From: Snuella sedimenti
Lineage (GTDB): Bacteria > Bacteroidota > Bacteroidia > Flavobacteriales > Flavobacteriaceae
Reading direction: 5' to 3'
NCBI RefSeq assembly: GCF_016428595.1
Contig: NZ_JAELVQ010000015.1
Span: 44,131 to 108,130 of the forward strand
DNA: 64,000 bases
The first letter of the stretch is position 1. Each line of letters begins with the position of its first letter. The position numbers and the translations under genes were made by a program. The notes under the pieces were generated by a model. That model saw nothing but the letters and a program-made list of their open reading frames with translations, searched no databases and was not told where the DNA came from. Positions 47,575-57,258 of the stretch are shown in pieces.

Positions 47575-50214
47575 TTATTGTATTAATGGTTCGTTAAAGT
47601 TTGTTTTTAACTGATTGTGTAAATCATGATAATGCGTGTGGTTGTTTTCGATCTTAATTTGCGGATTGGCTTCTAGAAAATCGGCGATAACAAATTCTTC
47701 CTTTTCATTTCGTTTGTAGTACTGGTATTTCTTTTTCCATGTTTCGGCTAATTCGGTTTTGCCTTGTGCCTGGTATATCAACAGTTGTTGGTAGATAGCG
47801 CCGAAGTCTTCTGGATCAATATCTAAAGCTTGTGATGAAAAGGTGTCGGCAATTTCGTATTCGCCAAGCAAATAATAAGCATTACTAATTTCAAGAAGCA
47901 ACTTAAAATCGGTCTTGAATTTTGCATAGACCAGCATCCAATGTTCGATAGCTTTTTCATAGTTTCCTAAGGATTGGTATGCCTTGCCTAAAAAATAATG
48001 GATTCTCTTATTATTGGGATATTTAACTAGACTTTTGTTTAAAACGTCTAAAGCTTCATTGATTGAGCCTTCGTTTACAAGTACTCTGGCCATGTTAACG
48101 GCGCCATCTTCTGTATTGGGTCTTAATTTATCTACTTTTGAAAAGGCCATAAAAGCCGTTTTGTCGTCCCCTTCAAAGAAAAGCCCAATACCATAATCGT
48201 TCCAGCGTTTCCATAAGGGAACTGCTGTTGTATATTCTTTATCGGCACTTCTGGTAGTTGTTGCTACGGTTGTAATTGGAATATCTGGTTTTTTTGGATT
48301 GGAAAGCAACCATTTTTTACCAACTTTTACGGGATCTCCTAAATTTTGACCTTCCTGAATACCGCCAAAGGTTAGGTTCTCGTAGTACCAGTTAAATTTT
48401 CGTTGTTTTAAGCTGGCTTTAATATCGGAAACGGTCGTGCCCTCAGGTACCTTAAATTTATACCTTACGAGATGGGCAGATCCTGGATTGATGGTATTAT
48501 TATAGGCAGCGGCATACATGTGGTTTACATTGCGTTTGTTAATAATATTTCCTTTTTTGTCAATGAGTATGGCTCTAAGGTAATGGGCCGTACTATCAAT
48601 TTGTCCCATCGCATCCATAGTTCCGGATGCGAGTATGGTATTCCCTTTTTTATCTTTAGCCTGTACCTCCAGCCACCATTCATTAGTATCGTTTGTACCA
48701 GCCGGTAGACGGTGTCCTACTTTGCGATTGTTAACCAAAAGTGCAATAGCTACCTCGTCGCCACCATTCATAGTAGGGATCGGCTCGGTGGGATTGTATT
48801 CTTTACCGTTAATCTTAACTTTAATGATATCTAGTTCGGCAATACCATTGGTAAGATTATCTTTAACAGCTTTTAATTGTCCGTGGTGTCCATTTTTAAA
48901 AGGAACAGCTGTATTTGCTGCTGCAAAGCGATGACTCTTTACATAGCCATTATCATTGCCTTTGTCGTTTGAAGGGACGTTGGGCATGTGGCATCCAATA
49001 CAATTCTTGGGTTGATCGGGGAAATAGAATGATCTAACATTATTTCCGGAAACCCCGCTGCGTTGCCAGCTGTCGTATTGGTTTTGTCCACGTTTCCATC
49101 GGTAGTTGTTAACTGCGGGTGGAATGGATACTTTATGGCAACTTAAACAGAATTTTTCTGATTGCAAGTTTGCATTCATCAATGATTTGGCATGGGGCTC
49201 GGGGTTTGAACTTAATAGTGTTTTATGAATTTCTGAAGGCATGGGATCTCCCAATTTATTGAAAGCAGCTACTTGATCCATAAGGTATTTTCCGTTGCCT
49301 TTAACGTGTGGTTCTTCCTGAATGGCATGACAGGACAGACAGGTAATACCAGCCTGGGCGATATGTGAATCGGGATCGAAATGTTCTAAATTATCTTTCA
49401 TGCTGCCAGTTAACAAGGGTAGCGGGTCATGACAGGAAGCACACCATCGGGTTGAAGCACCTTCACCAGAACTTTTCAATACATCAATTGATTTACGGTA
49501 ATAGGGATTGTTGAACGAAGAAAAGTGGTGCATAGATTCATTCCATTGCGCATAGATGTCTGGATGACAATTGGTTGTGCCACAACTTCCGGAGCCATCT
49601 AGCATACTATGGTCTATGGATTTATGGTCTTTTGGTAATGCTTCTCCTGGAGACATTATTTCTGGTGTGAGCGCTACATATTGTGCTGGTTTTTCTTTTG
49701 TGGCGTAGGTATAAAAAAGATAAATGGTTAAAACAAAACCTAATGAAAGTATGGTTTGTTTTTTGGGGAATGGTTGCTTTTCTTTTAAACGATTGTTTAA
49801 TTTACTTAAAGATGTTTTAAAGGAGTCGTGAAGAAAGAATGTAAATAAGGTTAAAACTGCAGAAATAGGGTGTAAGATCTTAATCCAGTTTAAATTATTG
49901 CTTATATCAAAAAAGGTGAGTATAAGTCCGGAAAGGATACAAATTAATGCTACTAATAGGGTAAACAAACCTGTAAGCGATTGCTTTTTTGAAAAGATGT
50001 CGCGTTTTAGTTTTAGATGGAATACCAAAAAGAAGAGCAGTAAAAAAAGAACCATGACACCTATTACTATATGGAGTGCAGTTACTCCAAGATATAGGGT
50101 AGTTGGTGTGAAGTTGTCAAAATAGATTAATAAAATGCTACTTAATACCAGTAAGATAGTTAAGCTAGCTATTAAGTTAAACGATTTTTTATGTTTGGAT
50201 TTTGCATTGCCCAT
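47575..50214 (-). CDS. Membrane-anchored multiheme cytochrome c with TPR domain
   Basis: 879 residues. Five predicted membrane helices (about 11-32, 41-67, 81-102, 113-130, 154-171) carry His48, His66, His115 and His129, which could bind heme b. A large periplasmic part has four CXXCH motifs (Cys258, Cys292, Cys356, Cys405) and one CX4CH (Cys211-His217), so up to five c hemes. A beta-rich domain follows (about 450-600), then TPR repeats (about 690-830; YFLGKAYQSLGNYEKAIEHW). The heme region resembles the cytochrome c554 type. It may pass electrons from the quinone pool to the periplasm; the acceptor is unknown. It is 5 bases from the ASPIC-UnbV gene, inside a carbohydrate operon, which is unusual. 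Confidence 0.85.
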   Translation of the reverse strand: MGNAKSKHKKSFNLIASLTILLVLSSILLIYFDNFTPTTLYLGVTALHIVIGVMVLFLLLFFLVFHLKLKRDIFSKKQSLTGLFTLLVALICILSGLILTFFDISNNLNWIKILHPISAVLTLFTFFLHDSFKTSLSKLNNRLKEKQPFPKKQTILSLGFVLTIYLFYTYATKEKPAQYVALTPEIMSPGEALPKDHKSIDHSMLDGSGSCGTTNCHPDIYAQWNESMHHFSSFNNPYYRKSIDVLKSSGEGASTRWCASCHDPLPLLTGSMKDNLEHFDPDSHIAQAGITCLSCHAIQEEPHVKGNGKYLMDQVAAFNKLGDPMPSEIHKTLLSSNPEPHAKSLMNANLQSEKFCLSCHKVSIPPAVNNYRWKRGQNQYDSWQRSGVSGNNVRSFYFPDQPKNCIGCHMPNVPSNDKGNDNGYVKSHRFAAANTAVPFKNGHHGQLKAVKDNLTNGIAELDIIKVKINGKEYNPTEPIPTMNGGDEVAIALLVNNRKVGHRLPAGTNDTNEWWLEVQAKDKKGNTILASGTMDAMGQIDSTAHYLRAILIDKKGNIINKRNVNHMYAAAYNNTINPGSAHLVRYKFKVPEGTTVSDIKASLKQRKFNWYYENLTFGGIQEGQNLGDPVKVGKKWLLSNPKKPDIPITTVATTTRSADKEYTTAVPLWKRWNDYGIGLFFEGDDKTAFMAFSKVDKLRPNTEDGAVNMARVLVNEGSINEALDVLNKSLVKYPNNKRIHYFLGKAYQSLGNYEKAIEHWMLVYAKFKTDFKLLLEISNAYYLLGEYEIADTFSSQALDIDPEDFGAIYQQLLIYQAQGKTELAETWKKKYQYYKRNEKEEFVIADFLEANPQIKIENNHTHYHDLHNQLKTNFNEPLIQ

Positions 50215-50219
50215 AGCGA

Positions 50220-52019
50220 TTAGTTTATGTTAGATGCCACGGACATTGGTATTTCTTCGAAGTCTTGACGCCCTTGCGTTATTTTGATGAATTTGTTGGC
50301 ATGGATGTCGTTAAAGGACGATTGGCTTCCGTCTGGCCAGGTAATTTTAAGGGTAACGACTTTATTGGCGTTGGCCAAACCTATGGTAACTGGTGTTTCG
50401 GATTGGGATAGGTAACTGTCGGAAGACTTTACAAATCGTGTTTGTTTTAGTCCATTGGAATCCTTAACATCTATAGTGGCACCGAATGCATTTTTATTAC
50501 CGTTGTTGCCTTTTGCTAAAATTTTAAGGAAGTTTCCGGTTTTGGAATTATTTTGCATGATGTGAATGGGACCTTGGTTTTCGGTAATGACCAAGTCCAG
50601 ATCACCATCCAGATCTATATCGGCATAAGCTGTAGATCGTGCCAACATGGGGGCTTTTAAAAATGGTGGGTTTTTGGCTATGATGTCATTAAACTTTCCG
50701 GATCCATCGTTGATAAAGAAATGTGGTTTTTGTAAAAGGGTGATGTCTTTGGATTTTTCTTCAACAGAAAGGAATACGTGACCGTTAGCAGCAAAGAGAT
50801 CCAAATCTCCATCCAGTTCTGCATCAAATAGGGAAAGCCCGAAATTAAGGCTTTGCAGGCTTTGTCTTCCGATTTGGGAAGGCCCCGAATCGTTAACATA
50901 AACGCCTTGTTCTGAAAAACGGAATACGGTCATCATTTTTTTTGAAAAATTACCGATGAAAACCGAATGCGAGCCATCGTTCCTAACGTCTCCTACGGCT
51001 GCTCCCATACCTGCGGTTGGAGCCCCATCGACACCAAAACCAACGCCCATTCCCATACCGGTTTCGGTATAGGTGCCATCGCCGTTATTTTTAAATACCA
51101 AATCAGGCACGGCATCATTGGCAGTAAACAGATCTGGCCAACCATCTTTATTGTAATCTACTTCTACAACGCCTAATGTTTTTGTCGGTGCATTTATATG
51201 TAACCCTCTTTCTTTGGCATCTTCGGTAAAGGTACCATCTCCATTATTGTGGTAAAAGGAACAGGGTTCGCCTATGTACATATCGGGAGAGCAATAATCG
51301 TCGGTTCTTCCATTTTCGGTACAAAATAAGCTACGGTCTTTGCGTCTGGACCACTTGGCATAGTTTCCAACAAAAATATCGAGGAGACCATCCCTGTCGG
51401 CATCGATGAATAAGGCGCATGTACTCCAGACATTCTTATTGTAGATACCAGATATTTTAGAAACGTCGGTAAAAGTTGAACCATCGTTTCTAAACAGTCT
51501 GTTATGTGTTAAAGTTGCTAGGAAAAAATCGTCATCGCCATCATTGTCATAGTCACCAACAGTAAATCCAAAGCCGTAGGCATGTATATTGTCAAGTCCC
51601 ATTTCTTTTGTTACATCTTTGAAAGTCTTGCCTTCTACATTTTTATAGAGGGACAGACCATCTATGCTCTGTTCTTCACCTTCTTTCATGCTACCGCCGT
51701 TTACAAGTAACATGTCTTGGTAGTTATCGCCGTTGTAATCAATAAAAGCAACCCCACCTCCCATGATTTCAGGAAGAAAAAACTCGCCATAACTGCCATT
51801 ATCGTAATGAAAATTACCTAATCCAATAGCTTTGGTAATATCGTTGAACATAACCCCATCTTGTATAGTGCTACTGGGTATGTTTGATGCTTCGATACTT
51901 GCTTGGCTCTTTTTATCTTTTGATTGACATGATAAAATAGAGAGTAACAGGAGAATAGAAACACATATAAAAGCTATGTTCGTTTTGGATTTAACTAGTG
52001 GTTGGCTGTTATTTTGCAT
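50220..52019 (-). CDS. FG-GAP/ASPIC-UnbV lipoprotein (PUL 2)
   Basis: 599 residues, lipoprotein with Cys31 (SILSC). A single propeller of Ca-binding repeats (DYDNDGDDD, DADRDGLLD, DYNKDGWPD, DAELDGDLD, DIDLDGDLD; about residues 90-490) is followed by a C-terminal ASPIC/UnbV domain (about 495-590; GATIDVKDSNG, LKITWPDGS). It is the CRTAC1-like half-length version of the two large proteins of PUL 1. Like them it comes directly after susCD. Function is unknown; surface glycan binding or partnership with the cytochrome encoded 5 bases downstream are both possible. Confidence 0.88.
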   Translation of the reverse strand: MQNNSQPLVKSKTNIAFICVSILLLLSILSCQSKDKKSQASIEASNIPSSTIQDGVMFNDITKAIGLGNFHYDNGSYGEFFLPEIMGGGVAFIDYNGDNYQDMLLVNGGSMKEGEEQSIDGLSLYKNVEGKTFKDVTKEMGLDNIHAYGFGFTVGDYDNDGDDDFFLATLTHNRLFRNDGSTFTDVSKISGIYNKNVWSTCALFIDADRDGLLDIFVGNYAKWSRRKDRSLFCTENGRTDDYCSPDMYIGEPCSFYHNNGDGTFTEDAKERGLHINAPTKTLGVVEVDYNKDGWPDLFTANDAVPDLVFKNNGDGTYTETGMGMGVGFGVDGAPTAGMGAAVGDVRNDGSHSVFIGNFSKKMMTVFRFSEQGVYVNDSGPSQIGRQSLQSLNFGLSLFDAELDGDLDLFAANGHVFLSVEEKSKDITLLQKPHFFINDGSGKFNDIIAKNPPFLKAPMLARSTAYADIDLDGDLDLVITENQGPIHIMQNNSKTGNFLKILAKGNNGNKNAFGATIDVKDSNGLKQTRFVKSSDSYLSQSETPVTIGLANANKVVTLKITWPDGSQSSFNDIHANKFIKITQGRQDFEEIPMSVASNIN

Positions 52020-52050
52020 GGCGTTAGATGTATTAATTAATAGTAGTTAT

Positions 52051-52086
52051 AAGACCGACATTAACAATACTTATAATGCCGGTCTT
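52051..52086 (-). terminator. Hairpin after susD of PUL 2 (attenuator or mRNA stabiliser)
   Basis: AAGACCGACATTA (52051-52063) pairs with TAATGCCGGTCTT (52074-52086) over 13 positions; the one mismatch in DNA becomes a G-U pair in the - strand RNA. Loop of 10 bases. It lies 32 bases after the susD stop, in the same place as the hairpin after susD of PUL 1. No T run follows on the - strand, so full termination is unlikely. Confidence 0.65.
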
Positions 52087-52117
52087 AACACTTAAAAAAA
52101 TTATATGATATATCTAA

Positions 52118-53674
52118 TTAGTACCCAGGATTTTGACCTAGCTCTTGTCCGCGAGCACTATAATAATCTATTTCATATTGAGGTATCGGCCATAAATCAT
52201 TATTGCTGCTAATAATATACGGTACCGGAACTTGTGTTGCATCAACCGTACTTACACGGGCAACCAATGTTCCCCAACGCTTAAGGTCGAACCAACGTAT
52301 ACCTTCAAAGGCTAGTTCTACACGTCTCTCATGACGGATAGCATCACGCATTTCACTTTGTGATAATCCAGCAGCCAAATCTGGCATGCCAGCTCTGTTT
52401 CTTATTCTGTTAACAGCATTATAGACACTTGCATCGGGGCCTGAAGCTTCATTTTGGGCTTCGGCATAATTCAATAAAACTTCTCCGAAGCGAAGGATCA
52501 CATAATCGGTATCACAATGGTTGGCAGCATCTACACTGTTTTGAAAGGTGCGGTCTGCATACTTTCTTAAGTTATACATTAATGGCGCAGGAAGTCCTCT
52601 GTTACCCTCATCCCAAATATAGGGTACACCGCCATATTCGCCAGGAAAACCAAAAACAGAACCAAGGTGATCTACTGTCTCACTCATTCGAGGATCTCTG
52701 TTTGCATATGGGTTATCTGGATCGAATCCTGAAGCAGGGTCTGTAATTGGCAATCCATTGTCCATTTCAAAATCGTCCACAAAATTAGCAAGTGGGGTAA
52801 CACTTAACCACCATCCCCAATTTAGGGAACCTATATGCTCGTCGTTGGGTACTAAGTACTTAATGGAGAACATGATTTCTGGGTTGCCATCTTGTTCGGG
52901 TGCTGTAAATAAACTACTGAACGAAGTGGCCAAATCGAATGTATTACTATTAATAATTGTATTGGCTAGGCTAGCAGCTTCAGACCAGTTTTGGTTAGCC
53001 ATTAAAAGTCTAACTTTTAGCGCTTGTGCAGCTGCTTTTCCAACGCGTCCATCATAAGGTTTATCTTCAATATTAGCAATTGCAAAATCAAGATCGGAAG
53101 TTGCCTGAGCAACAACATCTGCTTTCGAAGCACGAGGAGGTAAGTCAGATCCTAACTGGTACGCTGTGGTTACGATAGGTACACCACCGTAAAATTCACT
53201 TAAAAAGAAGTACATCATACCTCTAAAAAAGCGTGCTTCACCTTTCCAACGGTTCATTTTGGCGGCATCAACGCCTTCTATGTTGTCTACATTATCCAAA
53301 AAGTAATTAGAAGAGGCAATTTGCTTATAGGCAATGCCGTAAAAATCTGTAACAATTCCAGAAGTTTGGGAGTTAAAAGGCGTTATCATGGCATTCTTTA
53401 ACCCTAAGCGGTTATGTTGCGTATAGGCATTATCTGTAGCCGCATCCAAAGCTGGTAAAGAGAATGAATTTAAAAAGCTATTTTGTCCCCAGGGTTCACC
53501 TGCTTTTAACTGGTCGTACATACCTGTAAGCGCTAATTCGGCATCCGATTCTACTTGCCAAAAGGTGCCTTCAGATAATTGATCGTGTGGATTTAGGTCA
53601 ATATCAGCACATGATGCTAGTGTTAACACTGCTACAGCTAACATTGACTTATATATTAAATTTATTTTTTTCAT
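52118..53674 (-). CDS. susD: SusD/RagB-like glycan-binding lipoprotein (PUL 2)
   Basis: 518 residues, lipoprotein with Cys22 (LASC). Classical RagB/SusD type: N-terminal SusD_N part with SEGTFWQVESDAELALTGMYD, helix pair AAKMNRWKGEARFFRGMMYF, and the C-terminal signature ILRFGEVLLNYAEAQNE, IRNRAGMPDL, RHERRVELAFEGIRWFDLKRW. It pairs with the SusC encoded 28 bases upstream. It belongs to a different SusD subtype from the PUL 1 protein, so the two loci were not formed by duplication of one susCD pair. Confidence 0.96.
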   Translation of the reverse strand: MKKINLIYKSMLAVAVLTLASCADIDLNPHDQLSEGTFWQVESDAELALTGMYDQLKAGEPWGQNSFLNSFSLPALDAATDNAYTQHNRLGLKNAMITPFNSQTSGIVTDFYGIAYKQIASSNYFLDNVDNIEGVDAAKMNRWKGEARFFRGMMYFFLSEFYGGVPIVTTAYQLGSDLPPRASKADVVAQATSDLDFAIANIEDKPYDGRVGKAAAQALKVRLLMANQNWSEAASLANTIINSNTFDLATSFSSLFTAPEQDGNPEIMFSIKYLVPNDEHIGSLNWGWWLSVTPLANFVDDFEMDNGLPITDPASGFDPDNPYANRDPRMSETVDHLGSVFGFPGEYGGVPYIWDEGNRGLPAPLMYNLRKYADRTFQNSVDAANHCDTDYVILRFGEVLLNYAEAQNEASGPDASVYNAVNRIRNRAGMPDLAAGLSQSEMRDAIRHERRVELAFEGIRWFDLKRWGTLVARVSTVDATQVPVPYIISSNNDLWPIPQYEIDYYSARGQELGQNPGY

Positions 53675-53702
53675 AATAAAAATCTTTCTTAATAGTTAAT
53701 GA

Positions 53703-56700
53703 TTAGAATTTGATTGTAGCACCTACAGTAAGGGTTCTAAACATAGGGTATAGGTTGTCCCCAGGTCTTTCAGGATCACCAAATTCGAACTTAGAAAATG
53801 TTAACAGGTTTTCTGCATTAAAGAACAGTCTTACTTTGTCTAAGAAGATTTTATCCATTAATTCTGATGGTAGTGTGTAACCAATGTTTAAGTTTTTCAA
53901 TCTTAAGTAGGAGGCATCTCTTAACCAAAAAGTTGTTGGTTCTTTAATGGATTGTCCTTCTGGAGCACCATACCAAATAGCTCGTGGCTTTGTTGTAGAA
54001 GGATTTTCTGGTGTCCAGGCATCGTCCCACCAGGTAATTGGATTAGCACCATGTACAGAGAAAGGTAAAACTAATGACCACTCGTTGTTAACCAATACCT
54101 TGCGTCCTTGTTCTCCTTGGAAGAATGCAGAGAAATCGAAGTTTTTCCATTTAGCAGTCAATTCAAAACCGTAAAAGAAATCAGGGTTAACACCGTCTAC
54201 GTCAACGCGGTCGTCTGGAGTAATGGCACCATCACCATCTATATCTTTTAGTCTAACATCTCCAGGAGCAGCTGGCCATCTTGGTGTTGGCCCGTTATCT
54301 ATTTCTGCCTGACTTTGGTAAATACCATCACCTTGGTACATAAAATATCGATTGATCTCTTTGCCTTCTATCATAGCATTAAGATCGAATGTTCTAGCTC
54401 CAAATTTCACTAGTTTGTTTTTGTATGCCGATAAGTTAAAGTTTACGCCATACGAAAAATCATTTATTGTGTTTTGATAGCCAGTTACAATTTCAAATCC
54501 TTTATTATTTACAACACCTTCGTTAACAAAAGGCGGTTGTAACCCTGATGTTAAAGGTAATTGAGCTAAACGGAGGATACCATCGGTGGTTTTATCGTAG
54601 TAATCGAAGGTCAATGTAAAACGGTTGTTGAACATGGCCAGGTCGAATCCTATATCGGTTACTTCGGTCTCTTCCCATCTAATGTCTGGATTAGAAAGCC
54701 CTTCTCTAATAGCACCTCCTTGTAGTAGGTTTGCAAAAGGATAATCTTTACCTAAAGAAAGAACAGATTGGTAAGGGTACAACCCTACCAGGTCATTACC
54801 CATTAACCCGTAAGACACTCTTATTTTTAAGTTGGATAACCAATCTACATCACTTAAGAAATCTTCTTTGGAAGCGTTCCACCCAGCAGAGAAGGATGGG
54901 AAGACACCATACCTATTGTCTTTGTGGAATCTTGAACTACCATCTCTTCTAAAGTTAGCTTCGATTAAGTATTTACTCTTATAGTTATAGGTAAACCTAC
55001 CGAAAAGCGAACGCAACGTAAATTCTTCAATATTACCGGCAGTTGTTTGTCCTGAGCTCGGAGCACCAGATAAAACATCTAAATTAGGAGAAGCAAATCC
55101 ACGACGCACACCTTCTATGAATTCAAATTTATCGGTTTCCTGAGATGCACCGATCATTAACCCGAAGTTATGATCTTCGTTGATGGTCTTTTGGTAATTT
55201 AAATGCGAAAAGATGGTATAATGTTCTTGTTTACCAACACGGTGGATTAGTTGCTCACTACCAATATTGTCCAGGTTGCCTTGAAACTCTCCAGAACGGT
55301 AGCTATACATTCTAAGGATTGGTCTACGGTTTTTGTAATCGGACTGTGTAATGTCTGCACCAAATTTCGTGTACCAGTTTAAGCCCTCTAAAAGTTCTAT
55401 ATCAAGAAAAGCATTTGCGTTAATAGCAAAACGGTCGTCGTATGTCAATGCATTTTTGTTGTTTGAAATGGCATAGGCATTTTTACTTGAAATATCGGCA
55501 TAGCCTACAGATTCTGCTTGTGTACCGTTATTACTTCCGGCGTATCTTCCAGATCCATCTAATAACCAAGGCTTATAAGTTGGTGATTGTGATAAAATAC
55601 CCATGAGGTAATCGCGTTCACCATTATAAGGTTCTGTTCTTTTGGAAATCGTTCCATTTATATAAGCCCCTACTTTAAAGAAGTCGTTTACTTGCGATTC
55701 TACATTAATTAATGCATTGGTCTTTTTAAAGGTAAACCCATCTGCAATACCATCTTGATCCCAATGTCCAACACCAACATTATATCTGGTTTTACCAGCT
55801 GTACCTCCAATTTGCAAGTTGTGCGATTGAATGGTTACATCGTGTAAGTAAAAATCTTCATGGTTAAAGTTAGGAAACTCATCAGAGTTCGGATTGTTTC
55901 TAAAGTTGTTAATAACCTCGTCAGAATAGAATCTTCCAGTGTAAGGTGCTACCCAGGCATTTACTTTTTCCATAAAGTTTACAGAGTTCCAGTCGCGTTT
56001 TAACTGGTTGATCATGCTTTGGTTCATTACACGTCCGGTATAAGTAATACTAGTACCATCTGAAGCTCCTTTTTTAGTGGTAACCAATATCACACCATTG
56101 GCTGCCCTTGCTCCATAGATAGAAGCAGAAGCTGCATCTTTTAATACGGTAACGGACTCGATAAAGGCTGGATCCAGATCGGCCATACTTCCCACTAGAC
56201 CATTAATAAGTATAAGCGGCTTGTTTTTGTCTACCGAAGAAATATCAGGATCTGAAGAGAATGAGTTTACACCACGTAGTTGGAATGTAATGTCTTCATT
56301 ACCGGGAGCTCCTGTAGTTTGCGTTACGCGCAACCCTGCTACTTTACCTTGTAATGCTTGAACTGCATTGGATACGTTTCTGTTCTCAAATTCTTCTTCG
56401 GTTACTGTTACAACAGAGCCTGTTAAATTTACTTTCTTTTGCGTACCGTAACCTACAACAACAACTTCGTCTAGTTCGGCTGCATTTTCTTCTAAACTTA
56501 CGGTGATTGAAGTTTGGTTGTTTACAGGTATTTCTTTAGTAGTGTATCCTATATAAGAAATAACTAAAACCGCATTTTCTGTAGTTATATTAAGGGTGAA
56601 GTTCCCATCGAAGTCGGTTTGAACACCATTCGTAGTACCTTTAACCAATATACTGGCACCGGGTAAAGGTACACCATTTATATCGGTTATTTTACCATTA

Positions 56701-57113
56701 ACAGTTTGTTGAAAGGGTGCGGTAACTACAGTGTTAGTATCGTCCTTTTTTTTACCAGTTTTTAGAATGATCAATTTTTTCTTTACGGTAAAGTACACAT
56801 CCGTATCGGCAAATAATGATTTTAAAATATCAGCAATACGCTCTTTCTTAACGTGAATAGACACTTTTCTATCTAGATCGACTTTTAGGTGGTTGTATAG
56901 AAACCTAAAATCTGATGAAGATTCAATAGTATTGAATACATTTTGTACGCTTGTGTTCTCCAGATCTAAACTGATCTTGGTATTCTGAGAATAGGTGTTA
57001 GCCTGTATTTTCAGAAGCGAAACTAACAAAAATAGTGTCGTAAGTTTCATTTTTAAATTGATTTTACGCAGTTTTTCGGAATCGAAAAACATACTCATAG
57101 TTGTTTTTTTCAT
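53703..57113 (-). CDS. susC: SusC-like TonB-dependent transporter with STN signalling domain (PUL 2)
   Basis: 1136 residues. Signal sequence ending near residue 43 (NTYSQ), STN domain (about 45-120), regulatory-like domain (about 137-210, VPLPGASI), TonB-box-like LDEVVVVGYG near 218, plug (about 225-350, SVTVLKDAASASIYGA) and a barrel ending TVGATIKF. It imports glycan fragments with the adjacent SusD. The STN domain makes it the sensor for the FecR/FecI pair encoded just upstream. A 145-base gap without a recognised promoter separates it from fecR. Confidence 0.96.
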   Translation of the reverse strand: MKKTTMSMFFDSEKLRKINLKMKLTTLFLLVSLLKIQANTYSQNTKISLDLENTSVQNVFNTIESSSDFRFLYNHLKVDLDRKVSIHVKKERIADILKSLFADTDVYFTVKKKLIILKTGKKKDDTNTVVTAPFQQTVNGKITDINGVPLPGASILVKGTTNGVQTDFDGNFTLNITTENAVLVISYIGYTTKEIPVNNQTSITVSLEENAAELDEVVVVGYGTQKKVNLTGSVVTVTEEEFENRNVSNAVQALQGKVAGLRVTQTTGAPGNEDITFQLRGVNSFSSDPDISSVDKNKPLILINGLVGSMADLDPAFIESVTVLKDAASASIYGARAANGVILVTTKKGASDGTSITYTGRVMNQSMINQLKRDWNSVNFMEKVNAWVAPYTGRFYSDEVINNFRNNPNSDEFPNFNHEDFYLHDVTIQSHNLQIGGTAGKTRYNVGVGHWDQDGIADGFTFKKTNALINVESQVNDFFKVGAYINGTISKRTEPYNGERDYLMGILSQSPTYKPWLLDGSGRYAGSNNGTQAESVGYADISSKNAYAISNNKNALTYDDRFAINANAFLDIELLEGLNWYTKFGADITQSDYKNRRPILRMYSYRSGEFQGNLDNIGSEQLIHRVGKQEHYTIFSHLNYQKTINEDHNFGLMIGASQETDKFEFIEGVRRGFASPNLDVLSGAPSSGQTTAGNIEEFTLRSLFGRFTYNYKSKYLIEANFRRDGSSRFHKDNRYGVFPSFSAGWNASKEDFLSDVDWLSNLKIRVSYGLMGNDLVGLYPYQSVLSLGKDYPFANLLQGGAIREGLSNPDIRWEETEVTDIGFDLAMFNNRFTLTFDYYDKTTDGILRLAQLPLTSGLQPPFVNEGVVNNKGFEIVTGYQNTINDFSYGVNFNLSAYKNKLVKFGARTFDLNAMIEGKEINRYFMYQGDGIYQSQAEIDNGPTPRWPAAPGDVRLKDIDGDGAITPDDRVDVDGVNPDFFYGFELTAKWKNFDFSAFFQGEQGRKVLVNNEWSLVLPFSVHGANPITWWDDAWTPENPSTTKPRAIWYGAPEGQSIKEPTTFWLRDASYLRLKNLNIGYTLPSELMDKIFLDKVRLFFNAENLLTFSKFEFGDPERPGDNLYPMFRTLTVGATIKF

Positions 57114-57258
57114 ATTTTTGCTAAGGTTTGATGATTTAACTTTTTTTAAATCACTTATTGGTCCGGAAAATGTGGCTGCATTTTCTGGACTTTTTTTTTC
57201 GTGATTTTCTTACGGTGAGGTTCTAGTAGTCAATTTTACATAGGCGTATTGGTTAAGG

